From contig NZ_LR213767.1 of the NCBI RefSeq assembly GCF_900659865.1, positions 23,945 to 87,944 on the forward strand: a stretch of 64,000 bases of DNA, given 5' to 3'. This stretch comes from Hyella patelloides LEGE 07179 (GTDB lineage: Bacteria > Cyanobacteriota > Cyanobacteriia > Cyanobacteriales > Xenococcaceae). Positions 27,601-36,404 of this stretch are shown here, in pieces. Position numbers and translations under genes: made by a program. How positions within the stretch are numbered: the stretch's first letter is position 1; the number at the start of each line of letters is the position of its first letter. The notes under the pieces are model-generated. The model had not been told where the DNA came from, did no database searches, and was given only the letters and a program-made list of their open reading frames with translations.

Positions 27601-30320
27601 GACAGCAAAAGCAATTTTCCCATCAAATAGAACTAAAATCGATCTTGGCTGTGCGAACTTCTTATCAGGGAAAAATCAATGGGTGGTTAACTTTACATCA
27701 ATGCGATCGCTATCGTCAATGGAAATCTGAAGAAATTGAATTGTTAGAATCTGTAGCCGACTCGGTAGGGATCGCCTTAGCACAAGTACAACTGCTCAAA
27801 CAAGAAATTACTAGAAGAAACCAGCTAAATATTCAAAATCAGCAATTACAAGCAGAAATAACCGAAAGACAAACAATTCAGCAAGTTCTTAAAGAAAAAT
27901 CCCTTGCTATCGAATCCTCTTATGATGGGATGGCAATCTTAGAAGATTACAAATTTATTTACCTGAACCCTACTCATATAGAGCTATTTGGTTATGACTC
28001 CGCAGAAGAATTATTAGGTCAACATTGGAGTGTTTTATACTCTCACGAAGAGTTAATACACTTGGAAACCAAAATCATGCCTTTGCTATTAAAGCAGGGT
28101 TATTGGAAAGGGGAAACCCTCGCCAAGCGCAAAGACGGTAGTTTATTCGATGAAGAAATTAGCCTTAATTTTACTTCAGAAGGCAAAGTGATCTGCATCT
28201 GTCGTAATATTACAGAACGCAAACAAGCCGAAAGAGTCTTAGAACAACAGTTACACAGAGAATTACTGCTGAGTCGCATCACCTACGAAATTAGGCAACG
28301 CCTTGATAGTCAAGCAATCTTCCATACTGCAACCACTCAAATTGGTCGTGCTTTTCGAGTCAACCGTTGTGTGATTCATACCTATGAAACTATCCCTGAG
28401 CCTAATATTTGTGTTGTGGCAGAATATTTAGAATCAGAATCGGACTATGATTCTTTGTTGGGTTTGAGAATTACCGTTAAAGATAACCCTCACGTTACTG
28501 CTTTATTAAAACGAGATATAGCGAACGCTACTCCCAATGTCTATAAAGATCCTTTGTTCGAGAAGATTATTCCTCTTTGCCAACAAATCAAGCTCAAATC
28601 TGTGTTAGCTATTCGCACATCTTATCAAGATGAACCCAACGGCTGTATTTCTCTGCAACAATGCGATGATTATCGTCAATGGACTCATGAAGAAATTACT
28701 CTTTTAGAAGCTGTTGCTACTCAGGTAGGAATTGCTATTTCTCAAGCTAAACTACTCGAACAAGAACAAAAACAACGCCAAGAGTTAGAAATAGCCAAAA
28801 GCAAAGCGGAAGTCGCATCTTTAGCTAAAAGCGAGTTTCTGGCAAAAATGACCCATGAATTACGCACTCCTCTCAATGCTATTTTGGGTTTTACTCAGCT
28901 AATGTGTCGTGACTCGACTACCACTTCCGAACAAAAAGAGATTCTTAGTATTATCAATAGCAGTGGCGAACATCTACTATCTCTAATTAGTGATGTCTTG
29001 GAAATGTCCAAAATCGAAGCAGGAAAAACTACCCTACAATGTCTAGACTGTGACCTGAATCGTCTTCTCAATTCTCTATTTGCAATGCTGCAAATTAAAG
29101 CAAAATCTAAAGGGATTGATTTAATCTTTAACCTCTCTCCTGACTTACCACCCTGCATTAAAATCGATGAAGGAAAACTAAGACAAATCCTAATTAACCT
29201 CTTAAGTAATGCAATCAAATTTACTTCTCAAGGAACAGTAACTCTGACGGTAAATAGTCAACTGATGACTCCGCGTACAAGCTCTGCGGGGTTCACAAGG
29301 GGGCGAGGAAACCTCGCCCCACGACCCCTTGCTCTTCGAGGGTGGGGTCAGCCCCTCACAAAAGCTAATTCTCTTTGCGAACAAGCTCTATTTTTTACCT
29401 TACAAGATACAGGAGTTGGTATTGCACCAGAAGAATTAAAAAACCTTTTCCAAACCTTTAGACAAACCAAATCGGGTAAAAATTTAGGAGAAGGAACAGG
29501 CTTAGGTTTAGCCATTTCTCAGCGATTTATTCAAATGATGGATGGTCAAATTTCTGTGGAGAGCCAAGTCAATCGAGGAACTAAATTTGAGTTTATGATT
29601 CCTCTCAAAATGGGCAATCTACAACAAGTAAAATATTTAGAACAGCAAAAAGATCGCCAAGTGGTTAGTTTAGCTGCGGAACAACCAGATTACAAAATCT
29701 TAATCGTGGAAGATCAATGGGAAAATCGCCGTATTTTGCATCAATTGCTTAATTCTATAGGTTTTATCACCAAAGAAGCCATTAACGGTTCACAAGCCAT
29801 TAATATAGCTCAATCTTGGCAACCAGATTTAATCTTAATGGATCTGGAACTACCAATTCTTAATGGTTATCAAACAACCAAAAAAATCAAGCAACACATG
29901 ACAACTAAATGTCCTATCATAATTGCTATTACCGCCAATGCCTTTGATGAAGAGCGACAAAAAATGCTCTCCGTTGGTTGTGATGATTTTATGGCAAAAC
30001 CTTTCCAAGCAGAAAATCTTTTTGAAGTTTTGGCTCATCATTTGAAACTCCAATACATCTATGAAAAGTCATCGGATATTACTCACGTTTCTCAACCACA
30101 ACACAATGAAATATCGCCCACAGCCATTAAGTCTCAACTTACTCAAATGCCTCCAGAATGGCGCGATCAAATGGAAGAATGTGCGATCGCTCTAGAGAGA
30201 ACTATTGTCTTACAATTAATTGCCGAAATTCCTGACTCTGCTAGGGATTTAGCAATTACTTTTAAACAATGGGTAGAAGATTTTCGCTTTGATAAAATTA
30301 CTGAATGCTTGAAAAAGTAA
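24648..30320 (+). CDS. 1890-residue multi-PAS/GAF hybrid histidine kinase with receiver
   Basis: Domain order: membrane segment (about 14-30), extracytoplasmic sensor region, second membrane segment (about 290-312), coiled coil, three PAS domains (about 355-720), two GAF domains (about 725-1055), a PAS (about 1085-1195), a GAF (about 1205-1375), HisKA with His1403 (MTHELRTPLNAILGF), HATPase (Asn1521 in NLLSNAIKF, Asp1587 in DTGVGIAPEE) and a receiver with Asp1732 (LMDLELPILNGY), then a C-terminal helical tail. The distance from the N box to the G1 box is 66 residues instead of the usual 25-30, because a palindromic repeat is inserted in frame (bases 29270-29360). A REC-GGDEF-EAL gene follows 111 bases later. 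The signal sensed is unknown. Confidence 0.95.
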   Translation: MKSESRRFINNIGSRFLILAFAVLIFLGGISFKQARKVLIESTFEKLKIVTTIKEDEIKLWFRQEKASFLLISQFAEVSNYTEILLDKDSSNKEKVQAERQLSDCLKHILEFKNNWNNISILALNGEVILGTDSSLEGKIIPIDKLNYYDVSTTRDRINPIFYQSEFTGKPTVTLGIPLFNSAKKQIALVTTNLNLRQLAPIVGKQTGLGATEKIYLVSLLQGNPTLISQDSQASDSNFNSWLLKNINPKNNSQKIYYNSQKQPILGIYQSLNDQNIVLIAQIHQAEALILAHKLARTITLFAIASMGIIYGVIRHFTKELKCSRWQQEKQQKQLEQEVIEKRKIAQALARSNAILSAQQKTSIDGILIIDKRQHIVTYNQRFIDLWQIQQSFPIGSSGESLLAYLKAQLQNSTFDFQQNITIESYQEILLQDGRFFEVYSNVIDTQQTNYGSIFYFRDITNRKSFEQEIEKSYQFLLHILNTIPDPIFVKDEEHRWLLVNDAFCEFLGHSRAELIGKSDYDFFPPQEAEVFWEQDNLVFATGRAHANEEYLTDSDSVEHTIATHKAVFQNVNNSYILVGAIRDITQLKQTETKLKESEAFLKLIINTVPQAIFWKDIQSVYLGCNQTFAIAAGLEHPDLVMGKTDDDFPWSEAETKCCLEGDRYCIEQEKPLYHIAETQITPSGKQINVDISKVPLRNLKGEVIGVLGTYEDVSKQQRKVESLRLIVEGTASKIGQDFFQSCVKTLVNILDVNYALVTTFDKNNQAEIMALWEDGNLTSNSQFEFSQTFLIQLENTKEVIHYSLTEQDLLPRHDSLKSFIGANFLGIAIANASGDTLGYLAIADRQSLVDKLEEAKLILQIFAARASAELQRKYTQQALEHQLQRANLLAKITQQIRSNLRIEDVFQATVDSIGRAFAVSRCHLITCQEATVSSSQIVAEYCLADYISLLDASIPPGSNPYIEKVLTQDKAVASANIDREPLLRQQKQFSHQIELKSILAVRTSYQGKINGWLTLHQCDRYRQWKSEEIELLESVADSVGIALAQVQLLKQEITRRNQLNIQNQQLQAEITERQTIQQVLKEKSLAIESSYDGMAILEDYKFIYLNPTHIELFGYDSAEELLGQHWSVLYSHEELIHLETKIMPLLLKQGYWKGETLAKRKDGSLFDEEISLNFTSEGKVICICRNITERKQAERVLEQQLHRELLLSRITYEIRQRLDSQAIFHTATTQIGRAFRVNRCVIHTYETIPEPNICVVAEYLESESDYDSLLGLRITVKDNPHVTALLKRDIANATPNVYKDPLFEKIIPLCQQIKLKSVLAIRTSYQDEPNGCISLQQCDDYRQWTHEEITLLEAVATQVGIAISQAKLLEQEQKQRQELEIAKSKAEVASLAKSEFLAKMTHELRTPLNAILGFTQLMCRDSTTTSEQKEILSIINSSGEHLLSLISDVLEMSKIEAGKTTLQCLDCDLNRLLNSLFAMLQIKAKSKGIDLIFNLSPDLPPCIKIDEGKLRQILINLLSNAIKFTSQGTVTLTVNSQLMTPRTSSAGFTRGRGNLAPRPLALRGWGQPLTKANSLCEQALFFTLQDTGVGIAPEELKNLFQTFRQTKSGKNLGEGTGLGLAISQRFIQMMDGQISVESQVNRGTKFEFMIPLKMGNLQQVKYLEQQKDRQVVSLAAEQPDYKILIVEDQWENRRILHQLLNSIGFITKEAINGSQAINIAQSWQPDLILMDLELPILNGYQTTKKIKQHMTTKCPIIIAITANAFDEERQKMLSVGCDDFMAKPFQAENLFEVLAHHLKLQYIYEKSSDITHVSQPQHNEISPTAIKSQLTQMPPEWRDQMEECAIALERTIVLQLIAEIPDSARDLAITFKQWVEDFRFDKITECLKK
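29270..29360. repeat. GC-rich palindromic repeat inserted in the kinase coding region
   Basis: The stretch contains the perfect hairpin GGGGCGAGG AAA CCTCGCCCC (29300-29320) and a further CGACCCC/GGGGTC pairing (29322-29349). Its GC content is far above that of the flanking gene, and it encodes an Arg/Pro/Gly-rich peptide (TSSAGFTRGRGNLAPRPLAL) absent from the HATPase fold. The reading frame stays open through it. The ends are approximate. Confidence 0.8.
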
Positions 30321-30431
30321 AGCCGACATTTCATCATATTTTAAGCCTGATACTTTAATATTGAAGTTTGCTCATTGAAGTTTGCGCGCTTACTTACCTG
30401 CTGACTCTCAACTAACCACTTATGCCTAATC

Positions 30432-32279
30432 ATGAACCAGTCTAATACTAATAACTTATCAGCAGACATTTTAATTGTGGACGATCGCCCTAACAATTTA
30501 AAGCTGTTATCAAAAATTCTCGCTAGTCATAAATATAAAGTTCGCTGTGCAGTTAGTGGTGTAATGGCGTTACAAGCAGTAAAAGTCAAAGCTCCCGATC
30601 TCATTTTGCTGGATATTAGTATGCCTGAGATGGATGGTTATCAAGTATGCCTAGAACTCAAAAAAGACCCCGAAATTAGTCAAATTCCCGTCATTTTTAT
30701 TAGTGCTTTAGATGCTACTTTTGACAAAGTAAAAGCTTTTCAAGTGGGGGGTAGAGACTACATAACCAAACCCTTTGAGATTGCTGAAGTAGTAGCCAGA
30801 ATAAAAAATCAACTACAACTCAGACAAGCACAAGAACAATTACACGATCTTAATCAACAGTTAGAAACCCTCAACAATCAGTTAGAACAAAAAGTAGCCG
30901 AAAGAACTTTCCAACTAAGAGCAGAAGTAATAGAACGTCGTCAAGCTCAAGAAAAACTCCTGCACATGGCAATGCACGATCCTCTCACAGACTTAGCCAA
31001 TAGAAATTATTTAATAGAAAGATTGCAAACTTCTGTGGATATAGTTCGTCATTCTCCAAGCGAAAAATTTGTGCTGTTGTTTTTAGGTTGCGATCGCTTT
31101 AAAATAGTTAATGATTCTTTAGGTCATGTTGCAGGAGATCGACTCTTACAGGCGATCGCTTATCGCTTACAAAATTTACTACCCAATCACAGTTTTTTAG
31201 CTCGTTCGGGAGGAGATGAATTTATTATTGTCTTGGAAACGACTAACTCGATTGAAAAAGCCATCAACATTGTTAAAAGTATTCAACAAGAATTCACTAA
31301 ACCCACAGTTTTTGGCAAACGAGAAATTTTTATAAACTTTAGCGTGGGTATTGTCTTGGGTACAAAAGACTATGAAAATCCCGAACAATTAATCAGAGAC
31401 GCTGATATTGCCATGCATCAAGCCAAAAAATGTGGCACAACTACCCATAAAGTATTTAATGCCGAAATGCATCAAAAGGCAATCTCTAATTTACAGCTAG
31501 AAACTGATTTACGCTTAGCAGTTCACAGAAAAAAATTCATACTTCATTATCAACCCGTAGTATGTCTGCAAAATGATCGGATTATAGGTGCAGAAGCTTT
31601 AATTCGTTGGATGCATCCTGAAAAAGGACAAATCCCACCCGAGCGATTTATTTCCATTACTGAAGAAACTAATTTAATTGTTCCTTTGGGTATGTGGGTG
31701 ATTCAAGAAGCTTGCTCTCAGTTAGCTAATTGGCAACAACAAACCAAAAACCCTTTCTTAAATTCTTTAGAGTTAGAAATTAATCTCTCAATAAAACAAC
31801 TAGCACAACCTGATTTGATAGAGCAAATAGAACAAGTTATTCTCGAAACTGGAATACAACGCCAAAAGTTAAAATTAGAAATTACTGAAAGTATCTTTAT
31901 GGAGCGAGTTGAAACCTCTCAATCCGCATTAGATAAACTAAAAGATCGTGGCTTAGAATTAATACTAGATGATTTCGGTACGGGTTATTCTTCTTTAGAA
32001 TACTTACAAAAACTACCTATTAGTACTCTTAAAATAGACCGCTCTTTTGTGATGGATTTAGAACAGAATACTCATAATCATAAAATAGTCCAAGCTACCA
32101 TTAATTTAGCTCATACTTTGGGTCTTAAAATTATTGCAGAAGGTATCGAAACCACAGAACAATTAGATATCTTAAAACAGCTAGGATGCGATTATGGACA
32201 AGGTTATTTATTTAGCAAACCCGTAGCCGTTAATACCCTAGAAGAAATAATTGAAACCTTTAATCAGAAGACAAGCTAA
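30432..32279 (+). CDS. Response regulator REC-GGDEF-EAL (cyclic-di-GMP turnover)
   Basis: A 615-residue protein. The receiver (residues 13-130) has ILIVDDRPNN, phosphoacceptor Asp61 (LLDISMPEMDGY) and KPFE. A coiled coil follows, then GGDEF with the intact active-site SGGDEF at 259-264, and EAL with EAL at 388-390 (GAEALIRW), DDFGTGYSSL, LKIDRSFV, AEGIET and GYLFSKP. Both catalytic signatures are complete, so it could make and degrade c-di-GMP, with one activity possibly serving as a GTP sensor. No RxxD inhibitory site is seen before SGGDEF. It lies directly behind the hybrid kinase, probably its output partner. The ATG at 30432 is used. Confidence 0.95.
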   Translation: MNQSNTNNLSADILIVDDRPNNLKLLSKILASHKYKVRCAVSGVMALQAVKVKAPDLILLDISMPEMDGYQVCLELKKDPEISQIPVIFISALDATFDKVKAFQVGGRDYITKPFEIAEVVARIKNQLQLRQAQEQLHDLNQQLETLNNQLEQKVAERTFQLRAEVIERRQAQEKLLHMAMHDPLTDLANRNYLIERLQTSVDIVRHSPSEKFVLLFLGCDRFKIVNDSLGHVAGDRLLQAIAYRLQNLLPNHSFLARSGGDEFIIVLETTNSIEKAINIVKSIQQEFTKPTVFGKREIFINFSVGIVLGTKDYENPEQLIRDADIAMHQAKKCGTTTHKVFNAEMHQKAISNLQLETDLRLAVHRKKFILHYQPVVCLQNDRIIGAEALIRWMHPEKGQIPPERFISITEETNLIVPLGMWVIQEACSQLANWQQQTKNPFLNSLELEINLSIKQLAQPDLIEQIEQVILETGIQRQKLKLEITESIFMERVETSQSALDKLKDRGLELILDDFGTGYSSLEYLQKLPISTLKIDRSFVMDLEQNTHNHKIVQATINLAHTLGLKIIAEGIETTEQLDILKQLGCDYGQGYLFSKPVAVNTLEEIIETFNQKTS

Positions 32280-33106
32280 CAATAGGCAAATAGTATTATT
32301 CTCTCCGCTTCCTCCGCTTCCCCTGCTTCCCTTCATCTTTAACTTAATTACGCCTACCTACTTAGATATCAAACAACCATTTAATAGCTACTGTTATCTT
32401 ACGAGTTTCTACTGTTTGATTATTTTTTAAATTAAAAATTATAGAATTTTTGGTATTCCAATTTTTGCTGCAATATTATACCAATTCTCGCGCAATAGCT
32501 AGATAGATAGAAAATTATTTTTAATTGACGAAAAAACACTCAAACTACTGTTTACACTAACTCCTGATATGCCCTAAAGGACTTCCTTCGGTCGCGCGAT
32601 GCGTAGCGAGTCCTAAGGCGGAAGCGGTATCCTTTAGGACTCCTAGCTTTAAACCTTCGTCTCTTATTACTTTTAAGAAATGGTATTACTTAATCAGTTA
32701 TTCTATTCTTTGAGATTTTAGTTTATATATAGTCTCTAAATTTTACTCAAATCTGGTACTACACTCAAAAATTACCCGTTAAGTAAGTCAACAGAAAAAA
32801 GCGGATTAGTTATAATTTTTGATTGATGAGTAAACCTTGCTGTAGTACTAGTAGTGCTACAGTAAGAAATGTGCGATCAAATGTTAAGCAAATATAAAAT
32901 TTAGCAAAATATACTTAGGGATCAAGGGTAAAATGATGAAATAAGAAAATAATGTGCTTACAATGGACAATATATATCTATAAAACATCAGTTAAAACTA
33001 GCTAAAAAAATCCCTAACTTTAAATTAACTTTATAAATAATTAAAGCTGTAGTATTTTTGACCAGCTAGAGTTGACAAATTACAACAAGAAAATCAAGTT
33101 TTTAAA
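32280..33106. other. 827-base intergenic region with dispersed repeat
   Basis: No gene was recognised. At 32302-32338 there is a CTTCCCCTGCTTCCC-type low-complexity run. At about 32576-32645 a GC-rich dispersed repeat contains TTCGGTCGCGCGATGCG, TAGCGAGTCCTAAGG and GCGGTATCCTTTAGGACTCC; parts of it recur at 17127-17153 (inside tnpB) and in the 36-base elements at 34410, 36351 and 61676. The rest is AT-rich and must include the promoter of the 33107 gene. Confidence 0.6.
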
Positions 33107-33325
33107 ATGAGTATTAAACAAACAATTCACTGCCCTAATTGTGGCGATCGCGCTGAGAGATATCGATGTTCAGAGACGAACATTCTTCGTACTTCTTGTT
33201 ACTATTGCGATTATCTTTTAGTGCAATGCAGCCAAACAGGTAAAGTAATTGAGGCTTATGCCCCTGGAATCGATGCTACTACGTTGCGGAGCGAGATGCC
33301 CGTAACTGCCCACAGGCAGCATTAG
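33107..33325 (+). CDS. Small zinc-ribbon protein (cyanobacterial, often labelled PriA-like)
   Basis: A 72-residue protein with two CxxC pairs: [13 protein letters not shown] at 9-21 and [11 protein letters not shown] at 32-42, then [14 protein letters not shown]. This is a conserved cyanobacterial small protein with a single zinc ribbon, sometimes annotated as a replication-restart helicase fragment without support. From memory of the family, most members end near EAYAPGI; here 15 further residues ([17 protein letters not shown]) are read through, overlapping the 3' end of rlmN on the other strand by 47 bases. Role unknown; zinc binding is inferred from the four cysteines. Confidence 0.75.
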   Translation: MSIKQTIHCPNCGDRAERYRCSETNILRTSCYYCDYLLVQCSQTGKVIEAYAPGIDATTLRSEMPVTAHRQH

Positions 33326-34313
33326 CTTCTAAACCGCGAGAATAACGGACGCTAACCGCTATTTTGGCTTTTTGTAAGACATTGGTAAATTTTTCGATTC
33401 TTTGTTGACTAGGACGCTGATAATCTGCTTCAGAAATCGGATTATAAGGAATTAGATTAACGTGGGTTTGAAAACCTTTAAGATGCTTGATTAATTCCTG
33501 GGCGTGTTGAGGAGAGTCGTTGACTTCGGATAGTAGTATATATTCAAAAGTGACTCTTCTCCCTGTAATTTCTACATATTCACGACATTCCGCTAAAAGC
33601 TGTGGTAAACGATAGTTTTTAGCATTAGGAATCAATTCTTCTCTTAATTTTTGGTTAGAAGCATGAAGACTAACCGCAAACGTTACCTGTAACTTGTGTT
33701 CTGCTAATTGACGAATGCGATCGCTTATTCCTACAGTAGAGATTGTAAGCGATCGCTGACCGATCCCCACATCTTTATTAAGAGATTTTACTGCCGATAC
33801 TACTTCATCTAAATTGATTAAGGGTTCACCCATTCCCATAAACACCACATTACTAACTCTTTGTCCAAAGTCTTCTTGTACGGTGAGTACTTGATCGACA
33901 ATTTCATAAGCTTTTAGGTTGCGGGTAAAACCCCCTTTCCCCGTAGCGCAAAAATCACAAGCCATCGGACAACCCACTTGAGAAGAAACACAAACAGTTA
34001 ACCTTTTGGCTGTGGGAATACCTACCGCTTCAATAATTAAGCCATCTGCTAAACGTAACAGGTATTTACGGGTGCTATCAGGCGCAGTACTTTCAAAATG
34101 AATCTCAGAGCGACCTATAGGGTATTCTGCCACAGATTCGCGGAATTTTTTCGGAAAAACGGTGATTTCACTCAGCGATCGCGCTCCTTTTTGATACAAC
34201 CATTGATATAGTTGCTTTCCGCGATAAGCAGGTTGTCCTTGCTGCTGTACCCATTGAGTTAATTCTTCTACAGATTTACCTAACAGGACATCTTTCGTTA
34301 ATTGATTGGTCAT
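33279..34313 (-). CDS. rlmN: Dual-specificity 23S rRNA (A2503-C2)/tRNA methyltransferase RlmN
   Basis: A 344-residue radical-SAM enzyme. The iron-sulphur motif is CPMACDFC (CxxxCxxC) in [19 protein letters not shown]; other signatures are [43 protein letters not shown] and the C-terminal catalytic Cys in [11 protein letters not shown]. It methylates C2 of A2503 in 23S rRNA and A37 in some tRNAs. The length is normal. The extreme C-terminus (RASRSAT) overlaps the convergent 33107 gene. The start is ATG at 34313, with a heptameric GGTTA-type repeat close upstream. Confidence 0.97.
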   Translation of the reverse strand: MTNQLTKDVLLGKSVEELTQWVQQQGQPAYRGKQLYQWLYQKGARSLSEITVFPKKFRESVAEYPIGRSEIHFESTAPDSTRKYLLRLADGLIIEAVGIPTAKRLTVCVSSQVGCPMACDFCATGKGGFTRNLKAYEIVDQVLTVQEDFGQRVSNVVFMGMGEPLINLDEVVSAVKSLNKDVGIGQRSLTISTVGISDRIRQLAEHKLQVTFAVSLHASNQKLREELIPNAKNYRLPQLLAECREYVEITGRRVTFEYILLSEVNDSPQHAQELIKHLKGFQTHVNLIPYNPISEADYQRPSQQRIEKFTNVLQKAKIAVSVRYSRGLEANAACGQLRASRSAT

Positions 34314-34409
34314 TGTTTTTGTTGGTGGTTAATGGTTAGTGGTTAATAATTGGTTGTTCGTCCACAGATGAACACAGATGAACACAGATAATTTAATGGT
34401 TGTCATTTG

Positions 34410-34445
34410 CTACTGCGACGTGATAGCGAGTCCTTTAGGGCTACT
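34410..34445. repeat. 36-base dispersed repeat, copy 1
   Basis: Starts CTACTGCGACG and ends GTCCTTTAGGGCTACT. One mismatch (T for C after GCGACG) separates it from the copies at 36351-36386 and 61676-61711. It lies upstream of rlmN and of the divergent 34574 gene, next to GGTTAGTGG-type heptamers and a repeated CACAGATGAA. Confidence 0.9.
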
Positions 34446-34573
34446 TCTGGATCCTTCTGACTCCAAATAACGGTTGCATAAAAAAATACCTTTTTTCCTA
34501 TAAATAATCAGAACGTAATATTTTACTCCTCTAAAGTTATTCCGTAGCAATTTTATTGAAATCTTTACCCACC

Positions 34574-35521
34574 ATGAAACCTTTAAACCTGTTAAAATCT
34601 TTATTCTTTGGTACATCTATCTTAGCTAGTTCTTTCGCCTTAGACGCACCTCAAGCAATGGCTTTTGGAGAACAAGAAGTAAATCAACAACAGTTTATTG
34701 CGGTTGCTATTCCCTACAATTACAAACAATACCGTTTAGAGATCATCGAACAACTTCCAGGGGGACAACAATGCTGGCGAGAAAGTGGTACTAACCCCTC
34801 TACAGTAGAATTATTACTTGATAATTTCGATCATACCAATAGTTGCCGACGCATTTCTAACACCAATGGCTATACCCTCAGAGTTGATGGTCAAGATGAT
34901 AGAGTTGCCCGTATCGATAAAATTGTACGTCGTAATGGAGAATTACAATTAATTGCCTTTCATAAAGACCCTACTCAACCTGATTTAGTCATTGGTAAAA
35001 CAACAGGTATTAGTGACACTCAGCCTTTAAAAATTAATTTTAATCCAGGGTGGAGCATTACCAAACGAGTACATGAAGGACAAACCTTAAATCATGTTTA
35101 TATTAGTGGAAGCTCTGCCACTGCAACTAATAATAACCTCAACAATACGCTGCAAAATACGACATCAGTAGATAGTGCTAACTTAATCAATACTGTTAAT
35201 CAAGTGTATGGTGATTATGTTAATCCCTTATTAAACACAGTGGTTAGTAGTCTTTCTAACGCATCCAACAATGGTAATTTCTGTCAAGGAATAGTTACTA
35301 TTAGCGATTCCTCTTCCAATTCTCAAAATGCTAGCATTTATGCAGATGGGACTTTAGTTTTAAACAATCAAAATAAAATTAATATTCGTCCTGCTTTGGC
35401 TCAGTATGGTATTAATCCAGAGCAGTTTTTGTTTCAAAAAGGTACAGCAACTATCGATTTTGATAATGACGGCGTAGCAGAAGAGTTAACTATTCAACAA
35501 CCCGTTGCTGCTTGTCAATAA
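34574..35521 (+). CDS. Secreted DUF3747-type protein
   Basis: A 315-residue protein when started at ATG 34574; an upstream in-frame TTG at 34556 is less likely. The signal peptide MKPLNLLKSLFFGTSILASS has a cleavage site near AMA|FGEQE. The mature N-terminus FGEQEVNQQQFIAVAIPY and LEIIEQLPGGQQCWRESGTN are the DUF3747 signature of cyanobacterial exported proteins, with four cysteines likely forming disulphides (CWRES, SCRRI, NFCQG, AACQ). A second half (about 200-315) is Asn/Ser-rich and ends with a beta segment. Its role at the cell surface or periplasm is unknown. Confidence 0.88.
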   Translation: MKPLNLLKSLFFGTSILASSFALDAPQAMAFGEQEVNQQQFIAVAIPYNYKQYRLEIIEQLPGGQQCWRESGTNPSTVELLLDNFDHTNSCRRISNTNGYTLRVDGQDDRVARIDKIVRRNGELQLIAFHKDPTQPDLVIGKTTGISDTQPLKINFNPGWSITKRVHEGQTLNHVYISGSSATATNNNLNNTLQNTTSVDSANLINTVNQVYGDYVNPLLNTVVSSLSNASNNGNFCQGIVTISDSSSNSQNASIYADGTLVLNNQNKINIRPALAQYGINPEQFLFQKGTATIDFDNDGVAEELTIQQPVAACQ

Positions 35522-35629
35522 ATCAAGAAATCTCGCTTAAAGCGATCGCCATTTCTATTTTGTAAGGTGTACCAACTTAATTCTATAAATATGTTTTTGA
35601 AGTGAAAAAGAGGTTTGCTCACCCTGCTT

Positions 35630-36310
35630 TCAATTACCAGAATTGCTAATTTTAGCGATGAATTCTTTATGCTCTGTTATTTTTAATCCCTCTTGCAAGA
35701 CGGCTAATACTCGATCCATCTCTCCTGATAGCAATTGAGGAATAGCTAACCACAAACCAGGAAATATCAAAGAGCGGATAATACCTTTTTCGTCTGCTTC
35801 TAGTTTGATATAGTCTCCTGCTTCGAGGTGAAACCAATCTAATTCGCGATCGTATACCCGCCAGACAAGATATTCTTGCACTCCATTACGTCTGTAGGCT
35901 CGTTTTTTATCATACAAATCATAAGCTACACTACTAGCAGCAATTTCGACAATTAATTCTGGTGCGCCTTCAATGTAGTCATCATCACTAATTTTGGTTT
36001 GTCCACCATTGATTAAAAGCACTGCATCTGGTTGAGGAGCATTGTCTAAATCTAATCTGACAGTAGGATTATCTCCTAATTTCACACCTGGAGTCGAAAT
36101 TTGGTAAAACCATAACCAACCCATAAGATTAGCGTGGGGTTCTGCATGGTTTTGAAAACGTAAGGCTGCTGGCACGTAAACTACTCCTTCAACTAATTCT
36201 GCTTTCTTAAGATGTGGCATTGCAAGATAACGCTTTTCAAATTCATGACGATTCAAGCGATCGCCATTTTCTAAAGGTGGCATTGAAGTTGTTAATTGTT
36301 GATTGTTCAT
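35630..36310 (-). CDS. Uma2-family (DUF820) putative restriction-like nuclease
   Basis: A 226-residue protein with the PD-(D/E)xK-like core of the Uma2 family: AELVEGVVYVP, NPTVRLDLDNAPQPDAVLLI (the Asp), GAPELIVEIAASSVAYDLYD (ExE) followed by KKRAYRRNGVQEYLVW (the Lys and the YLVW signature). Uma2 genes are greatly expanded in cyanobacteria and their substrates are mostly unknown. The start codon at 36310 directly touches GGTTAGT heptamer repeats, so there is no recognisable ribosome-binding site. Confidence 0.92.
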   Translation of the reverse strand: MNNQQLTTSMPPLENGDRLNRHEFEKRYLAMPHLKKAELVEGVVYVPAALRFQNHAEPHANLMGWLWFYQISTPGVKLGDNPTVRLDLDNAPQPDAVLLINGGQTKISDDDYIEGAPELIVEIAASSVAYDLYDKKRAYRRNGVQEYLVWRVYDRELDWFHLEAGDYIKLEADEKGIIRSLIFPGLWLAIPQLLSGEMDRVLAVLQEGLKITEHKEFIAKISNSGN

Positions 36311-36386
36311 GGTTAGTGGTTAGTGGTTAGTGGTTGCTACTTGCTACTTGCTACTGCGACGCGATAGCGAGTCCTTTAGGGCTACT
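36311..36386. repeat. Heptamer tandem repeats plus 36-base dispersed repeat, copy 2
   Basis: GGTTAGT repeats (36311-36334) run into TGCTACT repeats (36335-36355), overlapping the 36-base element at 36351-36386. A CCCTCAT heptamer run follows at 36396-36418, overlapping the end of the next gene. The module separates the Uma2 start from the stop of the 36405-37187 gene. Confidence 0.9.
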
Positions 36387-36404
36387 TAATAACTTCCTCA
36401 TCCC

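Noticed and set aside
34410..34616. A 68-codon minus-strand frame upstream of rlmN
   Set aside because: It runs through the 36-base repeat and over the start of the DUF3747 gene on the other strand.
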